A stretch of 64,000 nt of DNA from Bursaphelenchus xylophilus (GCA_904066235.2 CAJFCV020000001.1:9424001-9488000); one strand, 5' to 3'; positions 34,081 to 45,488 are shown, counted from the stretch's first letter. Notes: generated by a model from the sequence alone, not told the origin. Made by a program: numbers and translations.

Positions 34081-37000
34081 ATGGCGAGGTAGGGTTGGCC
34101 TTTAATTTTTTTTATATTCTTTTAGCCTGGAGGATATTATACGTAATATCCAAAGCAAATTCAAGGATGGTAAATGCACCTTGTATTTTTGCCGTAAAAA
34201 GTCTGAGAAGATGGAAACTAACCTCAGCATGTGGGATCATTTAAAAACAAAGCACCCAAAAGATTGCCGAGCGTTAAAAAAGGATGCGGTCCGGATTGGT
34301 TATGTAAGTTGTTATTGTTTTGCTTGCTGTTTTAGGTAACTTTACGCATTTTTGAATATTCTCGTTTTTCCCGTCGATAGAATAATCTAAGGCTTCCCAT
34401 GAAGGGAGAGTTTGATTATTTTGAATAGCTTTCTCAACGACTTTTGACATGGAGAATATAAATTTATTCGTTATTGCGCAATTATCATGTAAAATTATAG
34501 GATCTGGACAAAGTGGATCTCAATAATCCGCCGGAACGTTCGCCTCCCATCGCCGAGAGCCTGTGCAATGGCGACGACAATGGCAACTTGCAAGTTTCCC
34601 TCGACAGTACACCACCGCGTCGGTTCATCGGATCTCGGTGAGAATAGGGTCAATTTTTATTTGAAAATCTTGGTTATACAACTATATTTTTATGCAAGAA
34701 ATTATATTATTCATGGCAAATTTTTCAGAATCAAGAAGTTTTGTTTGTTGGACGAGTTGAGGGCAATTCAACGAGCTCCACAACCATGTTGCAAACGGTT
34801 GCACTCACTGGAGAGTGAAGAAGAGATTTTATCGCACATGATGTCTCCTGCTTGCCGTCGATTTATGATTGTGAATATTCACAACTTAATCACAAAGTCG
34901 GCCGAAAATCATCAAGATGTCCGACTGAGATTCCCCAAGATGGTATGTTGCATTGCGGTTTCGCTTTTGGAATGGGTTTAGGGGTTTTGTGAGAGCCGTA
35001 CACCAATTTTGTCGTTAATGTCCTGATCAAGGAGAATATTAAATCGATTAATTTTTAGTTTCCTCCCGATTGGAAGAACAAGGGAAACGTCTCCCCTACG
35101 CCCGATGGTCTCTATTTAGTTGAGAAGGTTCTAACCCATCGAATTCACGGCAAAAAGGTGGAGTATTTGGTGCGATGGGAGGGCTGCGGACCAATTGATG
35201 ACTCGTGGGAGCCAACGGAAAGCTTCTGCGACACCGGGCTTGGCGCAATCCGGACCTATTTGGAGAACAGTCTTTTGGATGGGAGCTTGACAGAAGCCCA
35301 TCGCAGAAGATCCGGCAGAAATTCCAATGAATCGAGAGAAACGTTGTCACGATCCGAGCAAATCCTTCAAAAAATTCAAACGAAATTGACTGCCATCTAC
35401 ACGCACATTATTGATTCTGGCTCCAGGTCGATCCCGAAGGAAATGAAAGAGATGATGGAGGAAGTGACCCTCATTTCTCGTAGATTCTGTCCTGATGTTA
35501 CACATGAGCAAGATGAAGAAAATGCTGAGATTGTGGGGGGTGATTCTTGTGAAGACACGCTGGTTCATCAAGACCGCTCTGAAGGTAATACTTTTTTTTT
35601 GATTTTTTCGTCTTTGTTGATCATTTCCTTTCGTTTTGCAGCTTTTTTGGAATGTGTTTGGTCAAAAATTTTGAAATTTTTTTCATGGGTTATAATTTCT
35701 GTTTTGTTTCAGCCTTGAATTCGGCCGAATCGGGTGGAAACACCTCCGAAAGTATTGACAATATCTTGAATGATTGCGGGGTTCTTCAAATTGACGAGAA
35801 TTGTGCCTTCAACCCCTCTTTTTTGGACAGATTGGATGAGGATTTGTGCCAAGTTGGAGAAGGAACGAGCGCTGGTAGAAGAACGTCTGTGGATGTAGTG
35901 GAGTCGGCATTGTCGCTGGTTGGAGATGAAAGGAACGCAATGGGAGATGGACGTGATCCGAAAGTTTTGAATGGAGATGAAGATCTGGATCACATGGAAC
36001 ACGAAGAGGAAGGCATTGATCATATGGAAGATGAGCAACACCGAATGGGCGAAGAAAATGAGGTTGACAGCGAGTTTGGCGAAGAACATGAGGATCCGAA
36101 CAACAATGTCGAGCAAGGAGAAGAGATGGCTCCGGATTTGTCAGAATTGCTGAGAAAAAAGGAAGAGAAGATGTTGAATGAACAAGTTGAATGCGATTTG
36201 GACCATGATCAAACGGAAAATGAGGAGTTTTTGGAGCAAGAAGATGATCAAAGGGATCAGATGAACCAAGGAGAAGACGAAAATCTTGTCGAAGAAATTG
36301 TGAAGAACATTGGAGAAGAAGAAGAAATTATGGGGAAAATTAGAAAAGAACTGGAGGAAATGCACGGGAAAATGAGTGGGGCTGATGACCAAGCAGTGGA
36401 AGAGGTGGGAGCAACGGAAAAGGACGGAGAAGTTGGCCAAACTGAGAATTTGGAAATCAGCGTCCAGGAGGGTGCGATTCCGCGTATGTTTGGAGTTTTT
36501 CACGAGGAAAGTACTTCTATGAGGTATGGAGTTACAGGTCGAGTAATATATGAAAAAATCGTAAAATTTTTCTGATTCAGAATATGTAAAAGTTAGCTGC
36601 CTAATTTCGGTTTGTAAGGGTGAAAAAAAGCCTCAGGACTTTCCTCGCAACACCATACAAATTCTCCCTTTTTATATTGGAACTACTAATGAAGGTGTGG
36701 CAATAATCAAATTTGATATTGTAAGGCTTGTCAAGATACCAGGCTTTACTTTTGCTCAAAACAAAGCTTTTGATTTGGCAAAAACTTTGTCAAAAAGGCA
36801 TTTACGTGGTGTTGCGAGAAAAGTTCTGAGGATTTTTCACCCTTACAAACCAAAATTAGGCAGCTTACTTTTACATATTCTGAATCAGAAAAATTTTGCG
36901 GTAATTTTGATATATGACTCGACCTGTAACCCATACCCCATAGAAGTACTTTCGTTGTAAGAAAAGATAAAACAAGCATTGATTAAAGCCTATTTTTTAG

Positions 37001-39635
37001 CAAAAGTGGAGGAAGTGAGCGTAAAGTCTGAACCGGAACAAATCGTCCGGGTTTATGAAGATGGTGTTGTGGAGTGGGAAGACGAGTTCAACGCAACTGA
37101 AAGGCCCTTTGTCTTCGATTCGATGGCGGAAGGTGGCCCGAGTGTTCCTGAGAATGTCCAAGAAGAACCCCTCGATTTGTGTTATCAACCGGAAGTTATT
37201 GAGCGGCAAAATGACGTCAGAATTGAGGAAAATCATGGATTCGGGAGCGGAAATACACAAGGGAGCCGGAAAAGACCCCTGGAGCCAGTGGATCCGCATG
37301 TTATTGAAGAAAATCCAATCCCGGTGAGTTCTTTGGGAGATTTGAGGTGTTTTTAAATTTTTTGAAGAGAGCCTGAGAGCGCGTCCGGGGAAAAATCAAA
37401 GATAAGGCTTAGACCTGCGATCTCAACCATCTGAATGGATTGATCGTTATTAACTTCGGAAATTCTTTATTTTTTTCTGGCTGTTACTTTTTTTCAAAGT
37501 AGTAGTGTTAAAAAGTAATTTTTTTGAAATTTTTCTAAAAATACTCGATATAGGGGTTTTCGAGGGTGCTGATTTCAAAAATCAGGTTCAAATTTTCTGC
37601 ACTTTACTAGCTCGCGACCTAGGTCGTGACTGAGGCCAAGAAGTTTTGCCTGAAATTTGCAGAAAATGGTCTCGATGCTTGACTATGACGGTCAAGACAC
37701 TTCGTTTAGGTCAGGTCGTCAAAAAGCTCACGACCAAAAATGAACATGATTTTCGAAATCAACAACCTCGGAAACCCCTAAATCGAGTATTTTAGAAAAA
37801 TTTGACAAGGAAAGTACTTCTACGGGGTGTGGAGTTACAGGTCGAGATATATATCAAAAAATTCGCAAAAATTTTCTGATTCAGAATATATAAAAATTAG
37901 CTGCCTAATTTTAGTCTGATGACATGTTTTTGTCCTCAGAAGTTTTCTCGCGACACCATGCAAGTGTCTTTTTGACCGTGTTTTTACCAATAAAAAAAAT
38001 TTTTTTTGTGCTAAAATAAATTCTGAGGCTTTGACAAGCCTTAAAATATCAAATTGGATTACAACTACACCTTAATAGTAGTTCCAATGTAAAAAAATGG
38101 GCTCTGTGGCAAAAGGATTCGAACCCACGGGGCAGCCTTTCCCGTTGGATTCTCAGTCTACCGCTCTAACCACTCGGCCACACCGCTCTCTTCCGAAGGA
38201 AGAGACCGAGCGCGCTTTTGTTGCCGGAGTTTTTTTCCTCGAGAAATACATTTATTGATAAAACTCGTTGATAAACCAAAATTAGGCAGCTAATTTTTAT
38301 ATATTCTGAATCAGAAAATTTTTGCGAATTTTTTGATATATATCTCAACCTGTAACTCCACACCCCATAGAAGTACTTTCCTTGTGAAAAAATTAATTTT
38401 TTACACTTGAAAAAAAAGTAACAGCCAGAAAAAAATAAAAAATTTCCGAAGTTAATAACGATCAATCCATTCAGATTGTTGAGATCATAGGTCTAAGCCT
38501 TATCTTTGATTTTTCCCCGGTTCCGGAAGTGTCAGTCACTATGCCGCCATTCAGGAAGTGTCCAAGTTCTGGAAATGTCGCAAGCCAAATTTCAGTCTGT
38601 TATTTTGTGAGGTTTTGGGGGAAATACCTTCTTGGAAAGTTGGATTCCATGTATGCTTCGAGTTTCTTCGAAAAATTTGGGCTTTCATTTTTCTATTTCA
38701 GTTTTTTTAGGCCAAGCGCGCATGCTCAGAGGTCAGAACCGAGTTTGTCCCACAGCCGTCGACCTCAGCAGAAGTCGATGAGAGAACAATTGAAGTAACA
38801 AAAATGAAGACGGAAGCCTCAGATGATGAAGAGGATTTAATTCTAGAAGAGACGGTTAGCGAGCCCAGTGTATTCAATCCCACCTTCCAAAGGGACTTCC
38901 AACGGAATTATGGGGAACTTCAGCAAGCACAGTCGGCGCATAGAGTTTGGAATCAAGGCTTTCAGGAAGTTGGAGTATGTGATTTAATTTTTTTTTCGTT
39001 TTTTTTTTTTGATTTCTTCCAGATTTTACAAGCTTAATAGGTCGTTGATTAGTTCATACTTTTTTGCTCGTGATTTGTAGGCGTAGCCGAGATAAATATT
39101 TAGCGATTTTTTTTTTAGAGAGCACGGAGAATGAGGAGGGTGGTACCAAAAAACGTTTTTTGGCCGTTTTCTTAAATTCAGCTTGCAGAAAATTCTTGGT
39201 GGAAGAATTGTAGACCGCATTTACAATGGAGTCTGAAAATTTGAAATTGAAAATTTCTTCGACCTAAACATCTTGAAGTTTTAAAAAATTTTTTGTCATT
39301 TTGTAATCAAAAGTGTCCTTTTTTAGCCACCAGAGCAAGACAGAGAATTTAATCGGAGCTTTGGATACTCCCGGCCATTCGAAAATTATTCCGCAAGTCT
39401 TCGCGTTGTCCAACCGGCTTTGCAACCAGGCCCATCTCAAATGGGCCCCAGTATTTTGCCATATCAAATTCCCCCATTTCATCAATTTGCTCAGCCTCAG
39501 TGGCCTGCCCCTCCACCGACATATGGTATGTACCCGGCGGGTTATGCACCTCATATGACTCCGCCATATGGATATCCTGGATATTATCCATATCCAGGAG
39601 GTCCACCGGGCCCATATCCCGGTGGTCATCAATGA
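34081..39635 (+). CDS. BED-type zinc finger plus chromodomain protein
   Basis: Nine exons (34081-34088, 34126-34303, 34501-34637, 34729-34942, 35059-35584, 35713-36483, 37001-37323, 38711-38974, 39327-39635) have GT-AG ends and phases that close to 909 residues. Residues 16-50 form a BED-like finger: Cys20 and Cys25 then His41 and His46, in KCTLYFC and WDHLKTKH. A chromodomain spans about 197-245, LYLVEKVLTHRIHGKKVEYL then VRWEGCGPIDDSWEP, with the aromatic cage residues Tyr and Trp. The next 350 residues are highly acidic with many Glu/Asp/Met. The C-terminal 60 residues are Pro/Tyr/Gly-rich (PPYGYPGYYPYPGGPPGPY). Chromodomains read methylated histone lysine and BED fingers bind DNA, so a chromatin-targeting role is likely but inferred. 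The combination is not one I recognise. Two long introns are packed with foldback repeats; the others are short. Confidence 0.8.
36502..36960. repeat. Foldback element inside intron 6 of the BED-chromodomain gene
   Basis: The left arm beginning GAAAGTACTTCTATGAGGTA is matched in reverse by the right arm ending ATAGAAGTACTTTC; arms are about 150 bases, with conserved GATTCAGAATAT and TTAGGCAGC blocks. A related copy lies at 37804-38386. It is cleanly spliced out of the gene model. Confidence 0.75.
37384..38520. repeat. Stack of nested foldback elements in intron 7
   Basis: Outer arms (37384-37525 and about 38395-38520) are reverse complements, for example AATCAAAGATAAGGCTTAG and its inverse. 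Inside lie two further palindromes: one at about 37526-37805 with CTCGATATAGGGGTTTTCGA ends, and one at 37804-38386 related to the 36502 element. The order implies successive insertions. Confidence 0.75.
38103..38188 (-). tRNA. Class II tRNA-like sequence, anticodon GAG by position, probably degraded
   Basis: Read on the minus strand it has a tRNA-Ser/Leu-type D arm (GGCCGAGTGGTTAGAGC), an anticodon loop CTGAGAA, a long variable arm (CGGGAAAGGCTGCCCCG) and a T loop GGTTCGAATCC. Pairing of the T stem and acceptor stem is imperfect, so this may be a pseudogene. It sits in the loop of a foldback element and is absent from the related copy at 36.5 kb. Confidence 0.45.
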
Positions 39636-39990
39636 TCTCGTTGTATGTTGTATTTTTCGTTTATTTATTATTATTTTTTTTTTGTTATCTAAATAAATTA
39701 TTGCTGTTGATATAGTAAAAAATATTTGGGGATTTTTATTCCACGAGGAACTGAAAGCTAAATTCAGCGACCTGAAATGAATTTGCAAGCTATAATGAGA
39801 GGCCTAATCACTCTGGGAATCATTAATTCTTAATTATTCAAAACATGACATTTTTAGCCTCAAGAAATCTCATTTTTAGAAATTTTGGTAATGCTAAGAC
39901 TAGATTTTATTGATGAAATTCTAAAATCTGAGACCGCGTTATGCAGGAACATATCCTTTTTTCAAAAACTCTTTTCTCAAATCTCTTCAG

Positions 39991-41709
39991 GAATCGGATA
40001 AATTGGAATCCGGAACCCTGTTCAATTTGCAAATGTCACAATGGCGAGATTTCCTGTCATACCAAGACTTGCATGGCTCTTCAATGTCAAGAACGCACCG
40101 AAAACCCCAAGGACAAATGCTGTCCGATTTGTAAAATACGTGAAGATTCGGTCCCAATTGTTCGAAAACCCCGAGAACCAGGCCGTCGACTGACCAAAAG
40201 CGGATTGATGACGTCATTTGATGGAGAGACTTTCAAATTGGACTCGGGATCCTGCGAATTTGTGATGACACAACGATGCGCTCTTGATGGGTAAGAGTCT
40301 TCGATTTTTTTGGAATTCTCAATGCTTACGACTTGTTTTGAGGGGGTTTTGCATTGTGCACAGCTGTGCAGCAATTTTTCGAGCTCATCCGCACCGTGCA
40401 ACGAAAAAAAATCTTTTCTAAGCTGCTCTAAAACAGAAAAAAACAAAAAGCAATCTAAAGTAATATAATATGAGTTATTTTCAAGTTGTCGCTTCGTACT
40501 TGTTTTTGAATTCACTTTAGTTTAAGATTATGTAATTCATCTTTTGTTTTCAGAAATCCCATTAATTTTTTTTATTTTTCAGAGATCCCTAGAGCTAAGG
40601 AAACCAAATCCAAACGGATAAAAAGTAGAAAAAAATAAAAAAAATATAAAAAAGAAAAAAATAAAAAAAAATATAAAAAAGAAAAAAAAGAAAAAAATTA
40701 TAAAAAAAGAAAAAATTTTTTTTAATGGAAAAAGAACATTTCATTTTTTGCTAATTACCTCGTATGAATCGATCCCTCGATTTTCCACCTATTTTCCCTC
40801 ATTTTTATCGTGTAAGTTGTCGCTTCGTACTTGTTTCGAATTCACTCTAGTTTAAGATTATGTAATCCATCTTTTGTTTTCAGAAAACTACAATTCAACG
40901 TTTGAATATTGGCAACCTGCTCAAAGCACGACCACACCATCCTCAGGAACATCATTCGGAGCAGGACGGCAATCATGTCTCCGTAAAATCGAAACATCGT
41001 ATTATGGAATGTAAGTTATCGTGTTGTTTTTAGCATTTGAAAGAATTTGACTTTGTAGAAGTATTATCACTTCTTTTTCGAGGTTTTTTGCATTTATTTT
41101 TTTAGTTTCAGAGATCCCCAGAGCTAAGGAAACCAAATTCAAACGGATAAAAAGTAAAAAAAAAAAAAAAAAAATATAAAAAAGAAAAAAATAAAAAAAA
41201 TAAAAAAATATAAAAATGAAAAAAAAATAAAAAAATAAAAAAAAAGAAAAAAAATGAGAAGAGAAGCTCCGCCACCCTCCTTCCATTCCCTCCCCTTCAC
41301 CCAATCATCATAGACTGCAAGTCTGTGGTGATTAAAGTAAGTTTCTTTACCCAATTTTAAGCTTTCATTTATCGTAACAAGTCCAGATACTGCCCATTCT
41401 ATTTTAATATTCTTTTTTCATGGGAAACTTCAAAAATCCGTTCCTTGGAGCTTTGGAGAAGATGCAGAAATCAATACAATTATGGAGGTCCGCACCATGG
41501 AAGAAGCGAAAAAAGTAGGTCAGTTGGAAGTGGTAAATTGGGCAATCAGGATATAGAAACGTATTAGCATTTTAAGCGAAAAAAGTTTGATTTTGTAAAA
41601 AGCCAATACATTTTTCTTTCAGATTGGCCGTAAACGAAGACAAGCCAACCTGCCGAGCCCTGGAATCCATGCAAAAGATCAGCTTCTTTGCGGGTGAATG
41701 GTGCATTTA
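39991..41709 (+). pseudogene. Decayed VWC-VWD-C8 gene, CV-2/BMPER-like
   Basis: The exon at 39991-40290 encodes a von Willebrand C repeat (PCSICKCHNGEISCHTKTC then KCCPICK). It continues into the start of a VWD domain (SFDGETFKLDSGSCEFVMTQ). Later pieces look like the same architecture: 40883-41006 (SCLRKIETSYYG in one frame), 41440-41512 (VPWSFGEDAEINTIMEVRTM) and 41625-41709 (CRALESMQKISFFAGEWC, like a C8 motif). VWC plus VWD-C8 is the layout of crossveinless-2/BMPER, an extracellular BMP regulator. I could not join the pieces in one phase without stops: the in-phase frame entering 40883 meets TGA quickly. A conserved exon followed by disrupted ones suggests decay, although missed exons are possible. 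A weak candidate terminal exon lies at 42631-42712. Confidence 0.4.
40480..41260. repeat. Tandem duplication with A-rich tracts
   Basis: The block GTTGTCGCTTCGTACTTGTT ... ATCTTTTGTTTTCAG occurs at about 40485-40553 and again at 40812-40882. The block AGATCCCTAGAGCTAAGGAA occurs at about 40582 and again, slightly changed, near 41111. Each of the latter is followed by a long AAAAAATAAAAA-type tract (about 40622-40720 and 41155-41257). Confidence 0.7.
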
Positions 41710-42888
41710 AGCTTGAAGGTAAGTGAAGTGTCTTTAATAAAGGGGGACCTAGATTGATCTAGAGGTAATAAAGGGAGTTTTCTTCCAGTTCTGATATGGA
41801 GTTAAGGTTATACGAAGTTTAAAAAGTCCCTTGACTGGAGATTTTAAACATTTAGAAACCAATCCAGGTTTTTGGTTAGCTAATAAATTTGGCTGTGATT
41901 TCAATTCATTAGTTAGCTGGTTTAAGAACTTTCAAAAATAAAATATTGGGGACAAAAAAACGTCCTACGGGCAAATCCGGTCATATGACCGATGTAATAC
42001 AATGTTTAATCGTGTTAGAGGGTACAATTTAATAAAACGCACCTTCTGCCCCATGCAGTATCTGGCTTAGTGATAATGGACCGGGTTTTGAGAGTATCTT
42101 AGGAGTTTTATATTACTCAGAAGGTTGAGTCCAATCTCTCTTTCAAATTTTTCCCGTTAGTAATAACTTGTTTCCAGGTTGATCATCAAAGTTTCCATGT
42201 AACCGACAAGGCATCGAAGAGGGAAGAAATTTGGGTGTGGATATCAAGAAGAAAGTGGTCGTCGTTTAGGCTGCACAGTGCAAGAAAATCAAAGGTTAAG
42301 TTGAGTTTGTGGGTTAGTAAACTTGTTTTAAATTTCGTAGGAAGATCATAGGGGTATATCAGATAATTTTGGTTTTAAATTTTGTGATAATGACAAGTAA
42401 ATTTTTACCCATTTATATTACACACGACGTCAGAAAGTTTGATTTTTTGATCTCTCAGATTAAATAAGGCGGCTAAAGTACATCTAGAAATGCTTTAAGA
42501 GAGGTCTTCAGCAATTTTTGGGCGATTTTAATCGATATGATGACAATTTTTTCGATATTTCTGTGTTGCTCATGAGGTTATTGACCTTATTTTTCAACTT
42601 TCTAGCCTCCTAATTCATTGGTATTTCAGATTTCCTCAGGCCCCACTATTCTAATCACAACCTGTCCAGGCAAGTTTCCAGACCAGAAGAAGAAGAATCT
42701 ACAATTTTAATTTGATCTACATACTTGTTGTTGCTTTTTACTTTATTTTATTTGCTTTGAAAGGGGAAGGGGAAATGTGCGAAAGGAGTGGGTAATGTAG
42801 GTATTCGGAATTGGGGCGAGTGATGACATTTTTGAGCCATTTACGATGAATTTTTATTTCTGGGCCCGTAGAAAGCATGTTACTTATA

Positions 42889-43788
42889 CAGGGTGGGCCA
42901 CTAAAACCTTCCGTCCTCTTTTTTTAGATTTCTCCGCAGAGACTCCGCCGATTTTCATGAAATTTAGATTTTTCTGGAGCTGAGATGCGCCGTTTTCAAC
43001 CGATTGAATTTCAGGAAGAAATATTCTGAATTTACGCTACTATGCCTTCCCAAAGTTTTTGAAAATTATTTTCGAGCCGAAACCGCTAAAACTTAGAAAA
43101 TTTTTGGAATGATTTTCAATTGCCTTTCTCGGACTTGGAAAATTTCTGACTTTTTTTTGGTAAAATCGTGGGGTGAAAAGTTCCGCACGCTTTCTCTAAA
43201 CTTGTTTAATGCAAGTTAAAAGCAAAAAGAGTGTTGTCTGTATTACCGTTAGGGTATGAACGCAGAAAAAAAATTTTTTTTTCAACAAGGTTAAAAAAGT
43301 CCACATTTAGGCTACAAGCCCGGGATTGGCTTATGGAGGGTTGGAGACAGGCTTGATTGAAGTTAAACCATGTTCATGATATGCAATTCGAGCCTTTTTT
43401 TAACTTTCAAAGCCCCCGCAAGTTTGTGCTGCAAGAGGTCGAACTCAGATAGAAATATTAATAATTAAATAAATTAGTTTTTTACAACAATATTTTAACA
43501 CTAATTGAGGTAAAGCGCAGAAGATTTCACCCTAAAACCCGAAAAATTGACCAATTTTTCCAAATCATTCCAAAAATTTTCTAAGTTTTAGCGGTTTCGG
43601 CTCGAAAATAATCTTCAAAAACTTCGGGAAGGCATAGCAAAGTCAATTCAGAATATTTTTTCCTGAAATTCAATCGTTTGAAAATGGCGAATCTCAGCTC
43701 CAGAAAAATCTAAATTTCATGAAAATCGGCGGAGTCTCCGCGGAGAAATCTAAAAAAAGAGGACGGAAGGTTTTAGTGGCCCACCCTG
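42889..43788. mobile_element. 900-base mariner-like foldback element
   Basis: Ends CAGGGTGGGCCACTAAAACC and its exact inverse lie next to TA on both sides. The inverted arms continue for roughly 240 bases (GATTTCTCCGC.GAGACTCCGC and so on) with few differences. The CAGGGTG terminus and TA target are typical of Tc1/mariner. No transposase frame is present, so it depends on an element elsewhere. Confidence 0.8.
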
Positions 43789-44171
43789 TATAGCTTACTA
43801 TTGACGGTTTACTCTGAGAGTGCGGGGTACACTGAATTCCTTTAGTTATTGGCTGGGGAAAGGGTGAATTTAGGCATACAGATTGCGGGACTATCAACCA
43901 AATTACTCATATCCCCGGGGACTTTGAGCAGTTTTGCCTAGGAGATTGATGCAATAGGTCAGGAGGTGAGAATAGCCCCAGGAAGGACAGTGGGATTAGT
44001 GTGGGTTGTTTGTTTGTCTGTTTTTTGGCCGTATAAGCGCCATTTATGTCGGCTTGTGTCGTTTGAATAATGTATCGATGCCAGAAGTGGCAAATTCATC
44101 ACCAGGAATTCGGCAGTGAACACAGCCATGCTGCTTGTGGCTTCCCTGCTGCATGTTAGGTTTTGGGGGGT

Positions 44172-44558
44172 GTTTGCAAGCCGGAGAATTTTTTCGTTGT
44201 TCGTGGAAGCGTTCCGCTTGTTCGACTATTACGCTTTTTCAAAAGTGCAGACACATTTTCCGGCCTTTTTTGCAACCGCACCGTGCATGTTGCGCGATGC
44301 GATCCTTTTCGAAACATTTTGCACTGTGCAATTTCTTTTCGCACGCCCAAAATTCGCGGCGACTCAGCTGAGAAAAGCTTGCGTCGCAGCGATATGTCAG
44401 CGATATCCGGTTGCACAGTGCAAAGGTCAAATGCACCCCGCAAAAAGGGGTTTTGTGCACGGTGCGGCCCACGACAAAATGTGTCTGCACTTTTGAAAAA
44501 GCGTAATAGATCAGCTTTTTCCCGCAATTCCCGTGAAAAAATTCGGCGGCTTGCAAAC
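44172..44558. mobile_element. TIR element interrupted by another TIR element
   Basis: Outer inverted ends GTTTGCAAGCCGGAGAATTT and the inverse of AAATTCGGCGGCTTGCAAAC flank the inner element at 44229-44506. The inner one sits between duplicated TA dinucleotides, so it inserted later. Confidence 0.7.
44229..44506. mobile_element. TTACGCTTTTTC-family TIR element
   Basis: Inverted ends TTACGCTTTTTCAAAAGTGC flanked by TA. The interior holds several GCACNGTGC palindromes. Related copies are at 44751-45225, 50494-50761 and 51230-51498. Confidence 0.8.
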
Positions 44559-44590
44559 GAACGTCACAGCCAGCTCCGGGCTTCATTCTA

Positions 44591-44745
44591 TCAGTCTGTC
44601 GGAAAAATAACGGCGGATCGTCGCAGCAAAATGTCTCGCCTCGCCGCTATCGCGCATCAAATCCCAAGTCGCGGCTTGAAGTCGCAAAGCGATGATGAGC
44701 GATTCCGAGGCGCGACGATCCGCCGTTATTTTCCCGACAGACCGA
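44591..44745. mobile_element. TCAGTCTGTCGG-family TIR element
   Basis: Second copy of the 150-base element at 33752; TA on both sides, inner sequence similar (AACGGCGGATCGTCGCAGC). Confidence 0.75.
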
Positions 44746-44750
44746 TACTA

Positions 44751-45225
44751 TTACGCTTTTTCAAAAGTGCAGACACATTTTCCGGCCTTTTTTGCAACCG
44801 CACCGTGCATGTTGCGCGATGCGATCCTTTTCGAAACATTTTGCACTGTGCAATTTCTTTTCGCACGCCCAAAATTCGCGGCGACTCAGCTGAGAAAAGC
44901 TTGCGTCGCAGCGATATGTCAGCGATACTAGTCGCGGAAAAAAGTCCTTAGAATTTTTCGCGGCCCCCAAATCTCGTCGCACCTCGAAATGTTGATTTGT
45001 CGCGGGAATCGCGCGCGACAATAAGGCAAAAACAAGAAAATTGCACAGTGCAAAAGCACTTTTCGGGTTCGTGCACAGTGCAGAGTCGCAGAAAATTCTA
45101 AGGACTTTTTTCCGCGACTAGTATCCGGTTGCACAGTGCAAAAGGTCAAATGCACCCCGCAAAAAGGGGTTTTGTGCACGGTGCGGCCCACGACAAAATG
45201 TGTCTGCACTTTTGAAAAAGCGTAA
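44751..45225. mobile_element. TTACGCTTTTTC-family element split by an insertion
   Basis: Matches the 44229 element at both ends, but is opened at its internal GCGATATCCGG site by a 184-base element (44938-45121) that carries its own inverted ends and duplicates TA. Confidence 0.8.
44938..45121. mobile_element. CTAGTCGCGGAAAAAAGTCC-family TIR element
   Basis: Perfectly inverted ends, flanked by TA. Inserted into the element at 44751-45225. Related copy at 50295-50488. Confidence 0.8.
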
Positions 45226-45227
45226 TA

Positions 45228-45486
45228 GTCGGGACAAAAAGTCCTGATAATTTTGCACCGTGCGGATTTGAACGTTTTTGGTCGTCGCTGCGAAAATCGC
45301 GAAAAAAAGTGTTTTGCACGGTGCATTTGACCCGAAAAGTGCATTTGCACAGTGCATTTTGTTTGTTTTTGCCTTATTGTCGCGCGCGATTCCCATTTTT
45401 CGGAGCGACAAATCGTTTTTTCAGAGTGCGACAAAAACCGCGCAAAATCCGCACGGTGCAAAATTATCAGGACTTTTTGTCCCGAC
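45228..45486. mobile_element. GTCGGGACAAAAAGTCC-family TIR element
   Basis: Ends GTCGGGACAAAAAGTCCTGA and their inverse, with TA on both sides. The interior carries GCACCGTGC and GCACAGTGC palindromes. Other copies at 46064-46328 and 50959-51224. Confidence 0.8.
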
Positions 45487-45488
45487 TA

